64,000 nt of DNA from Paludibaculum sp. (GTDB lineage Bacteria; Acidobacteriota; Terriglobia; Bryobacterales; Bryobacteraceae): NCBI GenBank assembly GCA_029973955.1, contig JARKQJ010000139.1, positions 1 through 64,000 of the forward strand. Direction: 5' to 3'. The notes below the pieces were generated by a model that was given only the letters and a program-made list of their open reading frames with translations, was not told the DNA's origin and did no database searches. The position numbers and the translations under genes were made by a program. Below are positions 1-7,843 of the stretch, piece after piece. Within the stretch, counting starts at the first letter, position 1, and every line of letters starts with the position of its first letter.

Positions 1-1
1 A

Positions 2-397
2 GTGCCTTCGGCACTCGCAATGCTCGAAGATCGGGCATGTTCGGCAGGCGGATGGAATGCCGGCAACGGTCATGCCTTTGGCGTCGATCTTGATCCCCAC
101 CCCGACTTCTCGGCCATGGCGCTGTGCGCGTTGGAAGCCCATCATGCAGGCGAGTCCTTCCTTGTCGAGAGGACCGCGCGATTTCTTGGTCGGCGGCTTG
201 AAGAATGCGGCTCGGCATACTCGCTGGCGTGGGGTGTACTCGCGTTGCAGAGGTCGTCCGGTCGGCGCTTGGGCACACTCGTAGAGTCCTTGCGTCGAAT
301 CTCTGAACGCAACGCGGCAACGCTGAACACCGCGGCGCTCGCGCTGACCGCCCTTGCTTTGGAGTCGCCAGCCTTCGACCTCGGAACCCGCGCATGA
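2..397 (+). CDS. prenyltransferase/squalene-cyclase-like repeat protein, 3' part
   Basis: This is the C-terminal 131 residues of a protein whose start lies left of the window; the GTG at position 2 is only the first possible codon. The sequence has alternating Ala/Leu-rich helices with a GGWNAGNG element followed by a DFSAMALCALEAH helix. This pattern is typical of the alpha/alpha toroid of prenyltransferase and squalene-oxidase repeats. The stop overlaps the next start (ATGA), so it is probably translationally coupled to the DUF362 gene. No catalytic motif is visible in this fragment, so a specific reaction cannot be given. Confidence 0.55.
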   Translation: MPSALAMLEDRACSAGGWNAGNGHAFGVDLDPHPDFSAMALCALEAHHAGESFLVERTARFLGRRLEECGSAYSLAWGVLALQRSSGRRLGTLVESLRRISERNAATLNTAALALTALALESPAFDLGTRA

Positions 398-1368
398 CGA
401 ATCGCCGAAATGCCATCGGAGCACTGGCACTAGCCGGAACAGGTGGATTAGCGGTCCGCCAAAGCCTCACTCGTAGAATCCCGGCCAAGCCACGACAGCC
501 GTCACGTGTGGCGGTGCTTCGATGCGACTCCTACGACAAGGCCATTCAAGTTGTCTGGGATGGCCTCAACTTGCTCTCTCCGGCCGTCCGGGGGAAGACA
601 GTTCTCCTCAAGCCCAACCTTGTCGAATACTCGTCCACGGCGCCGATCAATACCCATCCCACGGTCATTGCGGCGACCGTGGATGGACTCTACCGCTTGG
701 GCGCCGCCCAGGTTACCGTGGGCGAAGGGCCGGGTCATGTCCGCGACACCGAGCTCCTGCTGGAAGAATGTGGTCTCGGCGCGGCGCTCCAGGGTGTCGG
801 CAAAGCGACGTTCGTGGATCTCAACAACGACGAGGTCCACCGTGTGCCGGCCACCACGTCACTCACCGCCCTTTCCGAGCTTTGGTTGCCCCAGTCCTTG
901 CTGGCTGCCGATGTCGTCATCTCGATGCCCAAGATCAAAACCCATCATTGGGCCGGAGTGACCCTAAGCCTGAAGAATCTCTTTGGCGTGGTCCCAGGTT
1001 CGGTCTATGGCTGGCCGAAGAACGTCCTCCACTGGCAAGGCATCGACAACTCGATCGTCGAACTTGCTGCCACGATTCCGATCCACTACGTGATCGCAGA
1101 CGGCGTCGTTGCGATGGAAGGGAATGGCCCCTTACACGGCCAGGCAAGAGATCTGGGATGTCTCGTTTTTGCGAATGATCCAGTCGCCGCCGACGCCACG
1201 TGCTGCCGTCTGATGGGCATTGATCCAGCACGCGTCAAGCACCTGGCCATAGCGGCCCCAGTGGGTGATCTAAAACACCAAAACTGGGGGTGCAGGGGCG
1301 AGAATCCTGACGCTATGCACCAGAACTTCCAACTACTGCCGCACTTCGAATACTTGGTACTTTCGTGA
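394..1368 (+). CDS. DUF362 domain protein
   Basis: A protein of 324 residues. After a short N-terminal Ala/Gly-rich segment with Arg residues (possibly an export or anchor signal) the DUF362 domain runs from about residue 40 to the end. Visible family features are LLKPNLVEYSS, the glycine-rich VTVGEGPGHVRD, and the KIKTHHWAGVTLSLKNLFG stretch. DUF362 proteins are often found with iron-sulfur clusters, but no ferredoxin-type Cys motif is present here. The start overlaps the preceding gene by 4 bp. The biochemical role is unknown. Confidence 0.8.
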   Translation: MTNRRNAIGALALAGTGGLAVRQSLTRRIPAKPRQPSRVAVLRCDSYDKAIQVVWDGLNLLSPAVRGKTVLLKPNLVEYSSTAPINTHPTVIAATVDGLYRLGAAQVTVGEGPGHVRDTELLLEECGLGAALQGVGKATFVDLNNDEVHRVPATTSLTALSELWLPQSLLAADVVISMPKIKTHHWAGVTLSLKNLFGVVPGSVYGWPKNVLHWQGIDNSIVELAATIPIHYVIADGVVAMEGNGPLHGQARDLGCLVFANDPVAADATCCRLMGIDPARVKHLAIAAPVGDLKHQNWGCRGENPDAMHQNFQLLPHFEYLVLS

Positions 1369-1573
1369 TCCAGAACGTTTACTGGCCGGCCCTCGTCCTC
1401 TTCGCCCATTGTTTGGCGTACCGCCAGAGCAGTCGTCCACGCCAAGCAGTCGGCGGTGGCAGTCGAATTCGGTGCCATCGAGCATCGACCTCCAGCGAGC
1501 CCATCAGGTCTCCAAAGTCGCCTGCAATAAACGTCGTGCGATTTCGTCGAAACTGGTGTAGACGCATCATTCG

Positions 1574-2146
1574 ATGCACGCGACCACGATGCCTTTAGAC
1601 CCTGATGCGGGACGAAACCGCCTGGCTGAGATCTTTTCCCGCGAAAGGTTCAGGCTCCTGCAAGTTGTCCAGCAGCGTCTCTTCGACGTTTCTAACACCG
1701 ATGCGGAGGACCTCGTTCAGGATGTCTTTCACAGCATTCTGCGGCGGGCCGATGTCATCGAACAGATCGAGAATCTGACGGGCTACGTTTACCAGTCGCT
1801 TGCCAATCGCATCACGGACCGGCGGCGCGCGCCGTCGCGCGAGATCCTGCTAAGCCAGGACGACGGTTCTGGCAACGATCCACTACGGCGGGCGCTGGAG
1901 CCAGTCAGCCCCGATCTCGATCCCGAGGAATTGCTACGGCGCAAACAGCTGCGCTTGGAGATCCGGCGCGCCCTCGACGCCCTGCCGCCGCCGGACCGCG
2001 CCATTTGGATCGAGACCGAGATCGAGGGAAGGAGCTTCCGGGAGATTGCGTCCGAAAACGGCGAACCTGTTGGTACCCTTCTGTCGCGGAAGAGCCGGGC
2101 TGCCAAACTACTGAGAGCCCATTTGCGGAGAAACGGATATGCATGA
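1574..2146 (+). CDS. ECF-type RNA polymerase sigma factor
   Basis: A 190-residue sigma-70 family factor of ECF size. Region 2 includes DAEDLVQDVFHSILRR (about residues 36-51) and region 4 ends in a helix-turn-helix, with LDALPPPDRAIWIETEIEGRSFREIA around residues 136-161. It heads an operon whose next gene overlaps it by 8 bp. No anti-sigma factor is recognisable directly beside it, although the next gene encodes a small membrane protein. MPLDP at 1589 is an alternative start; neither start has a clear ribosome binding site. Confidence 0.85.
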   Translation: MHATTMPLDPDAGRNRLAEIFSRERFRLLQVVQQRLFDVSNTDAEDLVQDVFHSILRRADVIEQIENLTGYVYQSLANRITDRRRAPSREILLSQDDGSGNDPLRRALEPVSPDLDPEELLRRKQLRLEIRRALDALPPPDRAIWIETEIEGRSFREIASENGEPVGTLLSRKSRAAKLLRAHLRRNGYA

Positions 2147-2474
2147 GTTGACGGACACACGGAATCGTTCCAGGCGCGTGGCGCTGATCGCGGCCCACGT
2201 CGGTCTCGGTATCGTCTTCTTCGGAGCCCTGGCGCTCCTCTTCGGCTATGTCGTCATGGCGCTCTGGAATAGCGTCGTCGCCGAGGTGCTTGCTGTCCGG
2301 CGGCTCAGCTACTGGCAGGGCGTCGGATTGCTGGTGTTGTGCCGGCTGCTGGTTGGTGGATTGCATACCGGACACGGATCTCACGGCCACCATAAAAAAA
2401 GCGCCGACGAGCAACGGCACGACTCGGCTCTCGACAGCTTTGTCGAGCATGGGAGGAGGACCGGCGATGAATGA
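2139..2474 (+). CDS. small membrane protein with His-rich segment
   Basis: A 111-residue protein with two hydrophobic segments (about residues 15-40 and 60-73) followed by a His-rich stretch (HTGHGSHGHHKK, about residues 75-87) and a charged tail. It overlaps the sigma factor gene upstream and the first PAS-like gene downstream. Position and size would fit a membrane partner of the sigma factor, and the His cluster could bind metal, but both are inference. I recognise no named family. Confidence 0.6.
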   Translation: MHELTDTRNRSRRVALIAAHVGLGIVFFGALALLFGYVVMALWNSVVAEVLAVRRLSYWQGVGLLVLCRLLVGGLHTGHGSHGHHKKSADEQRHDSALDSFVEHGRRTGDE

Positions 2475-3033
2475 ACACGGCGTCGCGAAACATGTTGAAG
2501 CCTTCCGGCTCATGTGGGACGCTTTCCCGGAACCGGCGATGCTGATCGGCGACGGCCGGAAGGTTCTGGCGGCAAATGCTCTCGGGAGAAGGCTTGGGAT
2601 CACGGCGGGCAGCAGGTGTGGGGGCCTCGCGCCGATGGAAGCGCCTCCCAAGCACGATCCGATGGAACAACTCCGCGATACCCAAGCGGCGCTCGTCGAG
2701 CTTGCGGAAGCCAACGGTGAGCCGATTCTCTCCTACTGGGTGCCTGTGACCGGAACCCGAAACCTGGCAGTCCATTTCGGCATCGGCGTGGTCCGCACCA
2801 TCGAGCTCGCCGGAATGCCCAAAAAAAAGGCAATAAACTCCCGGCGGAGCCGTCGTTCCCTGCAGGAGAGCTTTCCAAATGATGGACCAGAACATGCTCG
2901 ACGCCTTTCAAATGATGTGGGGGCCGTTCCCGGAACCAGTAATGCTCGTTCACAAGAACCGCACCATTCTCGCCGTGAACGATCTCGCGCGGAGCGCGGG
3001 AATCCCAGTGGAAACGAAGTGTTTCTCGCTTAA
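2467..3033 (+). CDS. PAS-like small sensor, reading frame extended past an A8 tract
   Basis: The first of two tandem paralogs. Residues 10-115 (AFRLMWDAFPEPAMLIGDG ... ILSYWVPVTGTRNLAVHFGIGV) align throughout with the next gene and look like a PAS-type sensor fold. As written the protein is 188 residues. Its last 70 residues are Arg/Ser-rich, non-conserved, and overlap the next gene by 155 bp. An A8 run at 2821-2828 lies just where the paralog similarity ends. Reading it as seven A gives P-K-K-R-Q-stop at 2834-2836, a 122-residue protein nearly matching the 126-residue neighbour. Either slippage occurs or one A is extra. The start at 2467 overlaps the preceding gene's stop. Confidence 0.65.
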   Translation: MNEHGVAKHVEAFRLMWDAFPEPAMLIGDGRKVLAANALGRRLGITAGSRCGGLAPMEAPPKHDPMEQLRDTQAALVELAEANGEPILSYWVPVTGTRNLAVHFGIGVVRTIELAGMPKKKAINSRRSRRSLQESFPNDGPEHARRLSNDVGAVPGTSNARSQEPHHSRRERSRAERGNPSGNEVFLA

Positions 3034-3259
3034 CCCGGAGGCGCGCGGAGCCGCCTGCCAACACTGCAAGGCGAATCTTGCACTGCGCGAACGGCGCACG
3101 ATCTGCACCGAAGAGACTCAGAACGGTAAGCGCATCATTGGCTACTGGATGCCGCTGAAAGACGAGGACATCTACGTTCACTTCGGCGTCGGCACGGCCG
3201 AGGCGATGGGTTGCCAGCCCTGCCATCCGGAGAAGGCGCAGGAGTTGGTGACCCTATGA
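2879..3259 (+). CDS. PAS-like small sensor with Cys motifs
   Basis: A 126-residue paralog of the preceding protein (shared FPEP-ML, GYWMPL and VHFGVG). It has extra cysteine pairs: KCFSL, CQHCKAN at about 60-63 and GCQPCHPEK near the C-terminus. The last contains a CxxCH sequence, but there is no signal peptide, so covalent c-type heme is unlikely. The cysteines could instead bind metal or sense redox state. GGAG at 2865-2868 supports the ATG at 2879 (a second ATG follows directly). The stop overlaps the next start (ATGA). Ligand unknown. Confidence 0.7.
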   Translation: MMDQNMLDAFQMMWGPFPEPVMLVHKNRTILAVNDLARSAGIPVETKCFSLNPEARGAACQHCKANLALRERRTICTEETQNGKRIIGYWMPLKDEDIYVHFGVGTAEAMGCQPCHPEKAQELVTL

Positions 3260-3666
3260 GCCTCGTGGAAATCCCTCTGGAAGTGCAGGAGTTCCTTCCT
3301 GGCAAGCTGGCCTGGATTGCGACCGTTTCGGCCGGCGGTGAACCCAACGTGACACCGAAGGGCTCTCTCAAACTTCTCGACCCGCGGCACATCCTCTTCG
3401 TCGATCTCTACTCGAACAAGACGCGGCAGAACCTGCTGGAGAGCAATCGGATCGCCGTGACGGTTGCCGACGCCGCGACCGGCAAAGGGTATCAGTTCAA
3501 GGGTGCCGCAGAGTTGTTGGACTCCGGCCCGCTCTTCGACGAGGCCTGCAATTGGGTTGTGGACTTGGAACGAGGATTGCCGAAGCCTCGCGGCGTCGTG
3601 CGAATCGGAGTAGAGGCTGTCTTCGACCAATCCGTGGAAGCCGGGCCCGGCCGCCGGATCGCGTAA
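3256..3666 (+). CDS. pyridoxamine 5'-phosphate oxidase-like (FMN-binding split barrel) protein
   Basis: A 136-residue protein. LAWIATVSAGGEPNVTPKGSL opening into ILFVDLYSNKTRQNLLESNRIAV is characteristic of the split beta-barrel PNPOx-like family, which binds FMN, F420 or heme. I chose the ATG at 3256 because it overlaps the previous stop by 4 bp and begins where the family similarity starts. Together with the two PAS-like proteins it suggests a redox- or flavin-linked function for the operon. Substrate unknown. Confidence 0.75.
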   Translation: MSLVEIPLEVQEFLPGKLAWIATVSAGGEPNVTPKGSLKLLDPRHILFVDLYSNKTRQNLLESNRIAVTVADAATGKGYQFKGAAELLDSGPLFDEACNWVVDLERGLPKPRGVVRIGVEAVFDQSVEAGPGRRIA

Positions 3667-3678
3667 GGAAACGCCTGA

Positions 3679-4149
3679 ATGTTTTCGACACCGGGTGGAA
3701 CGACGATTGCCGTCTCGGTTGCCGGGCTTGCCGCCGTGTTGACTTGGCGCGTTCGCGAAACGCGGAGCCCCGTCTCGGCGCGGAAGATCGTCATTCCTCC
3801 CGTGGGCATGGCGGCGGGACTGTCGATGTTTCTTGTTCCGGCATTCCGCCTGCCCTGGGCTTGGGCCGTGGGTGCATTTGCCATTGGCGCAGGAGTGCTT
3901 GCCTGTCCGTTGCTCCTCACCTCCCGGCTGATGATGGTGGACGGAGCCATCATGGCGCGCCGTTCCGACGCATTTCTTCCAATGACCGTAGCGCTGGCGG
4001 CCATCCGCTTTCTGGCTCGCGGATACTTGGACACCATCGTCTCAGCCACGCAATCCGCAGGACTGCTCTACCTCCTGGCCCTCGGCATGATCGTCCGCTG
4101 GCGCGCCGCCATTTTAATCGAATACCGCCAACTGAACCGGAGAACGTAG
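3679..4149 (+). CDS. CcdC-like (DUF1453) integral membrane protein
   Basis: A 156-residue protein with about four transmembrane segments. The stretch ARKIVIPPVGMAAGLSMF followed by VPAFRLPWAWAVGAF is the recognisable core of the CcdC/DUF1453 family, small membrane proteins of unclear function first noted beside cytochrome c biogenesis genes. It follows the PNPOx-like gene by 12 bp and closes the sigma-factor operon; the next gene has its own promoter. Confidence 0.7.
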   Translation: MFSTPGGTTIAVSVAGLAAVLTWRVRETRSPVSARKIVIPPVGMAAGLSMFLVPAFRLPWAWAVGAFAIGAGVLACPLLLTSRLMMVDGAIMARRSDAFLPMTVALAAIRFLARGYLDTIVSATQSAGLLYLLALGMIVRWRAAILIEYRQLNRRT

Positions 4150-4186
4150 GCGCGGCCCCCGGCTTCCAGACACATGTTGATTCGAC

Positions 4187-4215
4187 TTGACAACGCTGAT
4201 GTCGCTGAGTATTAT
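4187..4215 (+). promoter_or_regulatory. sigma-70 promoter of the ohr operon
   Basis: TTGACA at 4187-4192 and TATTAT at 4210-4215 are separated by exactly 17 bp. This is the closest match to the housekeeping consensus I found in the window. It lies 45-73 bp before ohr, directly upstream of a palindrome that would cover the transcription start. Confidence 0.8.
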
Positions 4216-4217
4216 GA

Positions 4218-4242
4218 TCGCATGCGATTAAATCGTGTGCGA
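4218..4242 (+). promoter_or_regulatory. palindromic operator, probable OhrR box
   Basis: A 25-bp inverted repeat centred on A4230, with half-sites TCGCATGCGATT and AATCGTGTGCGA (10 of 12 positions pair). It begins 3 bp after the -10 box, so a bound protein would block transcription initiation. A MarR-family OhrR is encoded in the same operon, which makes OhrR the natural ligand. Confidence 0.7.
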
Positions 4243-4259
4243 TAGATATGGAGAAGCGT

Positions 4260-4676
4260 ATGAAAACTCTTTACGAAGCGAAAGCGACCGCCACCGGTGG
4301 CCGCAATGGACATGTGAGCAGCGGCGATGGAGTCCTCGAACTGGATCTCTGCCTCCCGAAGGATTTGGGAGGACCAGGGAAGCCGCTGCCCAACCCCGAG
4401 CTGCTTTTCGCGGCCGGTTACGCGGCCTGTTTCGACAGCGCCCTCGCTTATATTGCCGGGCAGCGGCATGTAAAGCTAAGCGCCAGTCGCGTGGATGCCG
4501 CGGTATCCATCGGGCCTCGCGAAGACGGCGGATTCCAGCTCGCCGTGCGGCTGGAGGTATGTTTAGCGGACATCCCGCGTGAGCAGGCGCAGGAACTTGT
4601 GGACGCGGCGCATGCTGTTTGCCCGTATTCGAATGCCGTCCGCAATAACATTGATGTGACTGTCACGATAGTGTAG
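4260..4676 (+). CDS. ohr: organic hydroperoxide resistance protein Ohr
   Basis: A 138-residue Ohr/OsmC-family thiol peroxidase that reduces organic hydroperoxides in the cytoplasm. The two catalytic cysteines are present: C57 in YAACFDSAL and C121 in AVCPYSNA. The N-terminal KATATGGRNGHV is typical of Ohr. I chose ATG 4260 over ATG 4248 because GGAG at 4250-4253 is correctly spaced for it and MKTLY is the usual family N-terminus. It is first in an operon with gpx, ohrR and doxX. Confidence 0.93.
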   Translation: MKTLYEAKATATGGRNGHVSSGDGVLELDLCLPKDLGGPGKPLPNPELLFAAGYAACFDSALAYIAGQRHVKLSASRVDAAVSIGPREDGGFQLAVRLEVCLADIPREQAQELVDAAHAVCPYSNAVRNNIDVTVTIV

Positions 4677-4695
4677 GGCAAGGACGAGGGCCGCC

Positions 4696-5178
4696 ATGGG
4701 TGAATTTCATCAATTCCGTGCATGCACGCTGCAGGGTGAGGAGATCCTTCTGGAGCGCTTCGCCGGCAAGGCTGTCTTGGTCGTAAACACTGCCAGCAAA
4801 TGCGGCTTCACTCCTCAATACGCCGGTCTTGAATGGTTGCAACGGAAGTATAAAGCAGAGGGCCTTGTGATTCTGGGCTTCCCTTGCAACCAATTTGGGC
4901 ACCAGGAGCCCGGCGATGCGGTAACCATCCAGAAGGGTTGCCTGTTGAACTATGGCGTCAGCTTTCCGATGTTCGAAAAGACGGATGTCAGAGGACCCCG
5001 CACACATCCGCTGTTCGCTTGGCTGACAACGAAGCTGCCGGGTGTCTTCGGGAATGCCGTAAAGTGGAACTTCACCAAATTCCTGATCGGACGGGACGGA
5101 ACACCCTTGCGGAGGTTTGCCCCGATCACGCGCCCGGTTAAGATTGAGGGTGCGATCCGTGAGGCTCTGGGAGTTTAA
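4696..5178 (+). CDS. glutathione peroxidase-family thiol peroxidase
   Basis: A 160-residue GPx/BsaA-type peroxidase. It has peroxidatic C36 in NTASKCGFTPQY, the FPCNQFGHQEPG motif with C64 and catalytic Gln70, and the WNFTKFLIGRDG motif. Bacterial members usually act with thioredoxin rather than glutathione. It sits 19 bp after ohr, so the operon pairs two peroxidases of different substrate preference. Confidence 0.92.
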   Translation: MGEFHQFRACTLQGEEILLERFAGKAVLVVNTASKCGFTPQYAGLEWLQRKYKAEGLVILGFPCNQFGHQEPGDAVTIQKGCLLNYGVSFPMFEKTDVRGPRTHPLFAWLTTKLPGVFGNAVKWNFTKFLIGRDGTPLRRFAPITRPVKIEGAIREALGV

Positions 5179-5181
5179 GGT

Positions 5182-5661
5182 ATGGGTCATCGGCCAAAGA
5201 CGGAGGGGAGTCTGCTACGGCTCGACCGCCAGTTGTGTTTCCCTCTTTACGCAGCTTCGCGCCTGATGACGCGCGTGTATCAGCCGCTGCTGGCGCCGCT
5301 CGGGTTGACGTATCCGCAGTACATCGTTCTCCTCATCCTCTGGGAAGATGCTCCCTGCACCGTCTCCCATATCGGCGAGCGGTCGCTGCTCAACTCCAAT
5401 ACTCTGACGCCGCTGCTGAAGCGGTTGGAGCAACTCGGATATGTCACCCGGACACGCAGCGCAGAGGATGAGCGCGTCGTTGAGATCCGCCTGACGGAGG
5501 CGGGGGCCGCCCTGGAGCAGCGATGTGTCTGCATTCCGGACCAGTTGTCCAAAGCCATTGCCTACCCTGCGTCGCAGGCCCATGCTCTCAGGAAACAACT
5601 GGATCAGCTCATCGGCGCATTGAGGTCCGCGCCCGAGTGCAACGGTGAGGCGGATCCCTGA
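5182..5661 (+). CDS. ohrR: MarR-family organic hydroperoxide sensor OhrR
   Basis: A 159-residue winged-helix repressor of the OhrR branch. The N-terminal LDRQLCFPLY places C19 at the position of the sensing cysteine of known OhrR proteins, followed by TYPQYIVLLILWE and the winged helix (LTPLLKRLEQLGYVTRTRS, DERVVEIRLTEAG). Additional cysteines at 115 and 117 could resolve the oxidised C19, as in two-Cys OhrR. AAGG lies just before the ATG. It probably represses its own operon through the 4218-4242 palindrome. Confidence 0.9.
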   Translation: MGHRPKTEGSLLRLDRQLCFPLYAASRLMTRVYQPLLAPLGLTYPQYIVLLILWEDAPCTVSHIGERSLLNSNTLTPLLKRLEQLGYVTRTRSAEDERVVEIRLTEAGAALEQRCVCIPDQLSKAIAYPASQAHALRKQLDQLIGALRSAPECNGEADP

Positions 5662-5686
5662 CCTTCGGCTCTCGCACGGAAATACC

Positions 5687-6079
5687 ATGACGTATACCTC
5701 GACACAGCGCGCCGCTCAGGCGATTGCGGCGCTTGTCTTCATCGTGGCCGGTCTCGGTCACTTTCTATTTTCTGAAGCGCTCGCCCGGTTCATTCCGCCG
5801 TACATTCCGGCGCCCGTGGCCTTGGTGCTTATCAGCGGAGGATTCGAAATCGCGGGTGGTGTTGGGTTGTTTCTGCCCCGGTCACGACGCTGGGCGGCTT
5901 GGGGATTGTCGGCTTTGCTGGTCTCGTTTCTGCCGGCCAATCTATTCATGGCCACGCATCCTACCGACGCGGGATTTCCCGGCATTCCCATCGCCGTCTT
6001 GTGGGGCCGGATAGCACTATTGCCCGTCATGGTTTGGAGCCTGCTGTGGTGCACCCGGCCAGCGGCTCAAACCTCATGA
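5687..6079 (+). CDS. DoxX-family membrane protein
   Basis: A 130-residue protein with four predicted membrane helices and the DoxX-like pattern: FIVAGLGHFLFSEALARFIPPY, then FEIAGGVGLFLPRSRRWAAWGL. DoxX-family proteins often accompany oxidative-stress genes. It follows ohrR after 25 bp and appears to be the last gene of the operon. The start at 5687 is where the family similarity begins. Confidence 0.75.
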   Translation: MTYTSTQRAAQAIAALVFIVAGLGHFLFSEALARFIPPYIPAPVALVLISGGFEIAGGVGLFLPRSRRWAAWGLSALLVSFLPANLFMATHPTDAGFPGIPIAVLWGRIALLPVMVWSLLWCTRPAAQTS

Positions 6080-6125
6080 AACGTGTGGCATGTTGAGCGG
6101 CCATACCACACGCGCTTCAATATCT

Positions 6126-6683
6126 CTAATCCAGCAATCCCCTTACGCTCGGCGCTTTCACCGCGAGAGCCTGGTCACGGAACCCGTTGAGGACCAGCCA
6201 CTCTCTCTGCGCTGGAGCCAGCTTTGCGTAAGGCACAAGATCGGGATGTTCCCTCAGAAACGTCTCAAACGACGACTCGGCAATGCCACCTTCGAATCGA
6301 CGCAAGTAACCGTTTTTCAGCAATCGCTGCACCGTCGTCCGTGATCGACCGATATCCCGGGCCACCTGACCGACGGTCAACGGTTGATGCTCCTGTTCAA
6401 TCTCGTTTCTCCGAATTCGCTGCTTGTGCTTTCGTACAGCAGTTCTGCTGCGTCTGTTCGGATTTACCCCCTGCTTGATGCCATCCCATTCATGGCGATG
6501 CCAACGTGGCTTCCTCCGCCATGGCCACTGCTCGCGCGGGAGTACACGTCGAAAAAACTCCTTGATCGCCTCCGGTGTCCTCTGCAACTCATCGGCCACG
6601 GCAGTCGGAGGCCGACGCAGATTCTCGGCTTCCATCGCCCAAGCCACAACCACTCGCCATTCTGATGTCGTCCAGTTCCGCAT
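6126..6683 (-). CDS. putative DNA-binding protein, SANT-like plus helix-turn-helix (copy 1)
   Basis: A 185-residue protein of no family I can name. Residues 3-46 (WTTSEWRVVVAWA ... AIKEFFRR) look like a Myb/SANT-type helix bundle, and residues 61-90 (EWDGIKQGVNPNRRSR) like a second, shorter one. Residues 102-123 (LTVGQVARDIGRSRTTVQRLL) form a clear helix-turn-helix like those of small excisionase or MerR-type proteins. The middle is very basic. It is a paralog of the gene at 6901-7581 on the same strand. Both lie beside an integrase, which suggests a mobile-element regulator or directionality factor. Confidence 0.55.
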   Translation of the reverse strand: MRNWTTSEWRVVVAWAMEAENLRRPPTAVADELQRTPEAIKEFFRRVLPREQWPWRRKPRWHRHEWDGIKQGVNPNRRSRTAVRKHKQRIRRNEIEQEHQPLTVGQVARDIGRSRTTVQRLLKNGYLRRFEGGIAESSFETFLREHPDLVPYAKLAPAQREWLVLNGFRDQALAVKAPSVRGLLD

Positions 6684-6900
6684 GCTCGACGACCCGCGTT
6701 CTCGTGCGGGTCTCGACTGGCATGCCAGGTTTCTTCTGCGATTTCAACAAATGCCAAGATTTGTGTCTTTTGCGCTGGGCTCGGGGCGTCGTGCGCAACG
6801 CCGAGAGTCAGCCGGCGGGAACTTCTGGGGGAACCCATAGCGGGCCCGCGCCGGACGTTCCAGCCACCGCCGATGATGACATTCGCCGGTCTGGGTTCAT

Positions 6901-7581
6901 CTACTCAAGGAGCCCATGCACGCTCGGCACCTTGACCGCGAGGCAGTGATCCGGAAACCCGTTCAGCACCAACCACTCTCTCTGGGCCGGTGGCAACTTC
7001 GCGTATGGGATGCGCTCGGGATAATCCCTGAGGAACGCCTCGAAAGACGACTCGGCGATCCCGCCCTTGACCCGGCGCAGGATCCCTTCCTTCAGCAACC
7101 TCTGCACGGTCGTCCGCGATCTTCCGATGTCTTGCGCCACCTGTGCCACGGAGAGTGGCTGGCGATCCAAGTCACGATCTGTTTTGCGCTCGCGCCATCG
7201 GTGCTTGCGCACTGCGGCCCTGCTCCGCCCATTCAGGTTCACGCCCTGCTGGATGTGCTCCATCTCGCGGCTCGCCCAGCGAGGCTTGCGCCGCCAAGGC
7301 CACTGCTCCCGTGGGACCGTGCGACGCAGGAACTCCTTTACGGCCTCTTCCGTCCGACGGAGGTCTGTCGCCAACTCAGCGAGCGGACGTCGTGTGAGAG
7401 TGTCAGTTCTTGCCCACTGAACGGCGATCTTCGCATCCGAGGTCGTCCAGCTCCTCGCCAGGGATTTGTTGGTTGATGGCGTCTGCCGGTCGCCTTCGGA
7501 GTAGATCTGCGCCGGCGTACCGGTGGAAGCCTGGCCGCCGCCGTTTGGAGAGAAACAGGTTCCCGCAGGTGAGAGGTGCAT
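6901..7581 (-). CDS. putative DNA-binding protein, SANT-like plus helix-turn-helix (copy 2)
   Basis: A 226-residue paralog of the 6126-6683 product. The match starts at about residue 43 (SWTTSDAKIAVQWA) and continues to the C-terminus, including PREQWPWRRKPRW, the basic centre, LSVAQVAQDIGRSRTTVQRLL and GGIAESSFEAFLR. The first 42 residues have no counterpart in copy 1, so the real start may be an internal non-ATG codon. The two copies are separated by 217 bp with no other coding signal I can see. Confidence 0.55.
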   Translation of the reverse strand: MHLSPAGTCFSPNGGGQASTGTPAQIYSEGDRQTPSTNKSLARSWTTSDAKIAVQWARTDTLTRRPLAELATDLRRTEEAVKEFLRRTVPREQWPWRRKPRWASREMEHIQQGVNLNGRSRAAVRKHRWRERKTDRDLDRQPLSVAQVAQDIGRSRTTVQRLLKEGILRRVKGGIAESSFEAFLRDYPERIPYAKLPPAQREWLVLNGFPDHCLAVKVPSVHGLLE

Positions 7582-7843
7582 ACTCGCTCGTGACCTGCGG
7601 CGATTCTAGGGGCGGTTCGGGACCGTTCAAAAAGTTGCGGCTTCGCGTTGCCCCGGCGTTGGCTCCTCGTCAGCACGAGGGGTCAGATTTCCCCTTTGAG
7701 AATTTCGCGCCCCCTGGATAGCGCCTGTAACGGCCGATGCTTGCCCCGTGTGGCCGTTACTTCCAGCTGCTTCATCGACTTTTGACTTGGTCCCGATTTG
7801 GCCTGATAACAATCTCGTCGACTCTTCGACAAGGAACGCCCAC

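Noticed and set aside
1369..1573. Remnant transposase between the DUF362 and sigma genes
   Set aside because: Short frames on both strands have some W/R-rich stretches but no transposase motif or terminal repeats that I can support.
3236..3259. CxxCH heme c site in the second PAS-like protein
   Set aside because: A CQPCH sequence is present, but the protein has no signal peptide and cytochrome c maturation is extracytoplasmic.
6080..7843. Second copy of the tRNA 3' end (attL/attR)
   Set aside because: I looked for the T-arm and acceptor sequence left of the integrase and saw no match of useful length; the other end may be outside the window.
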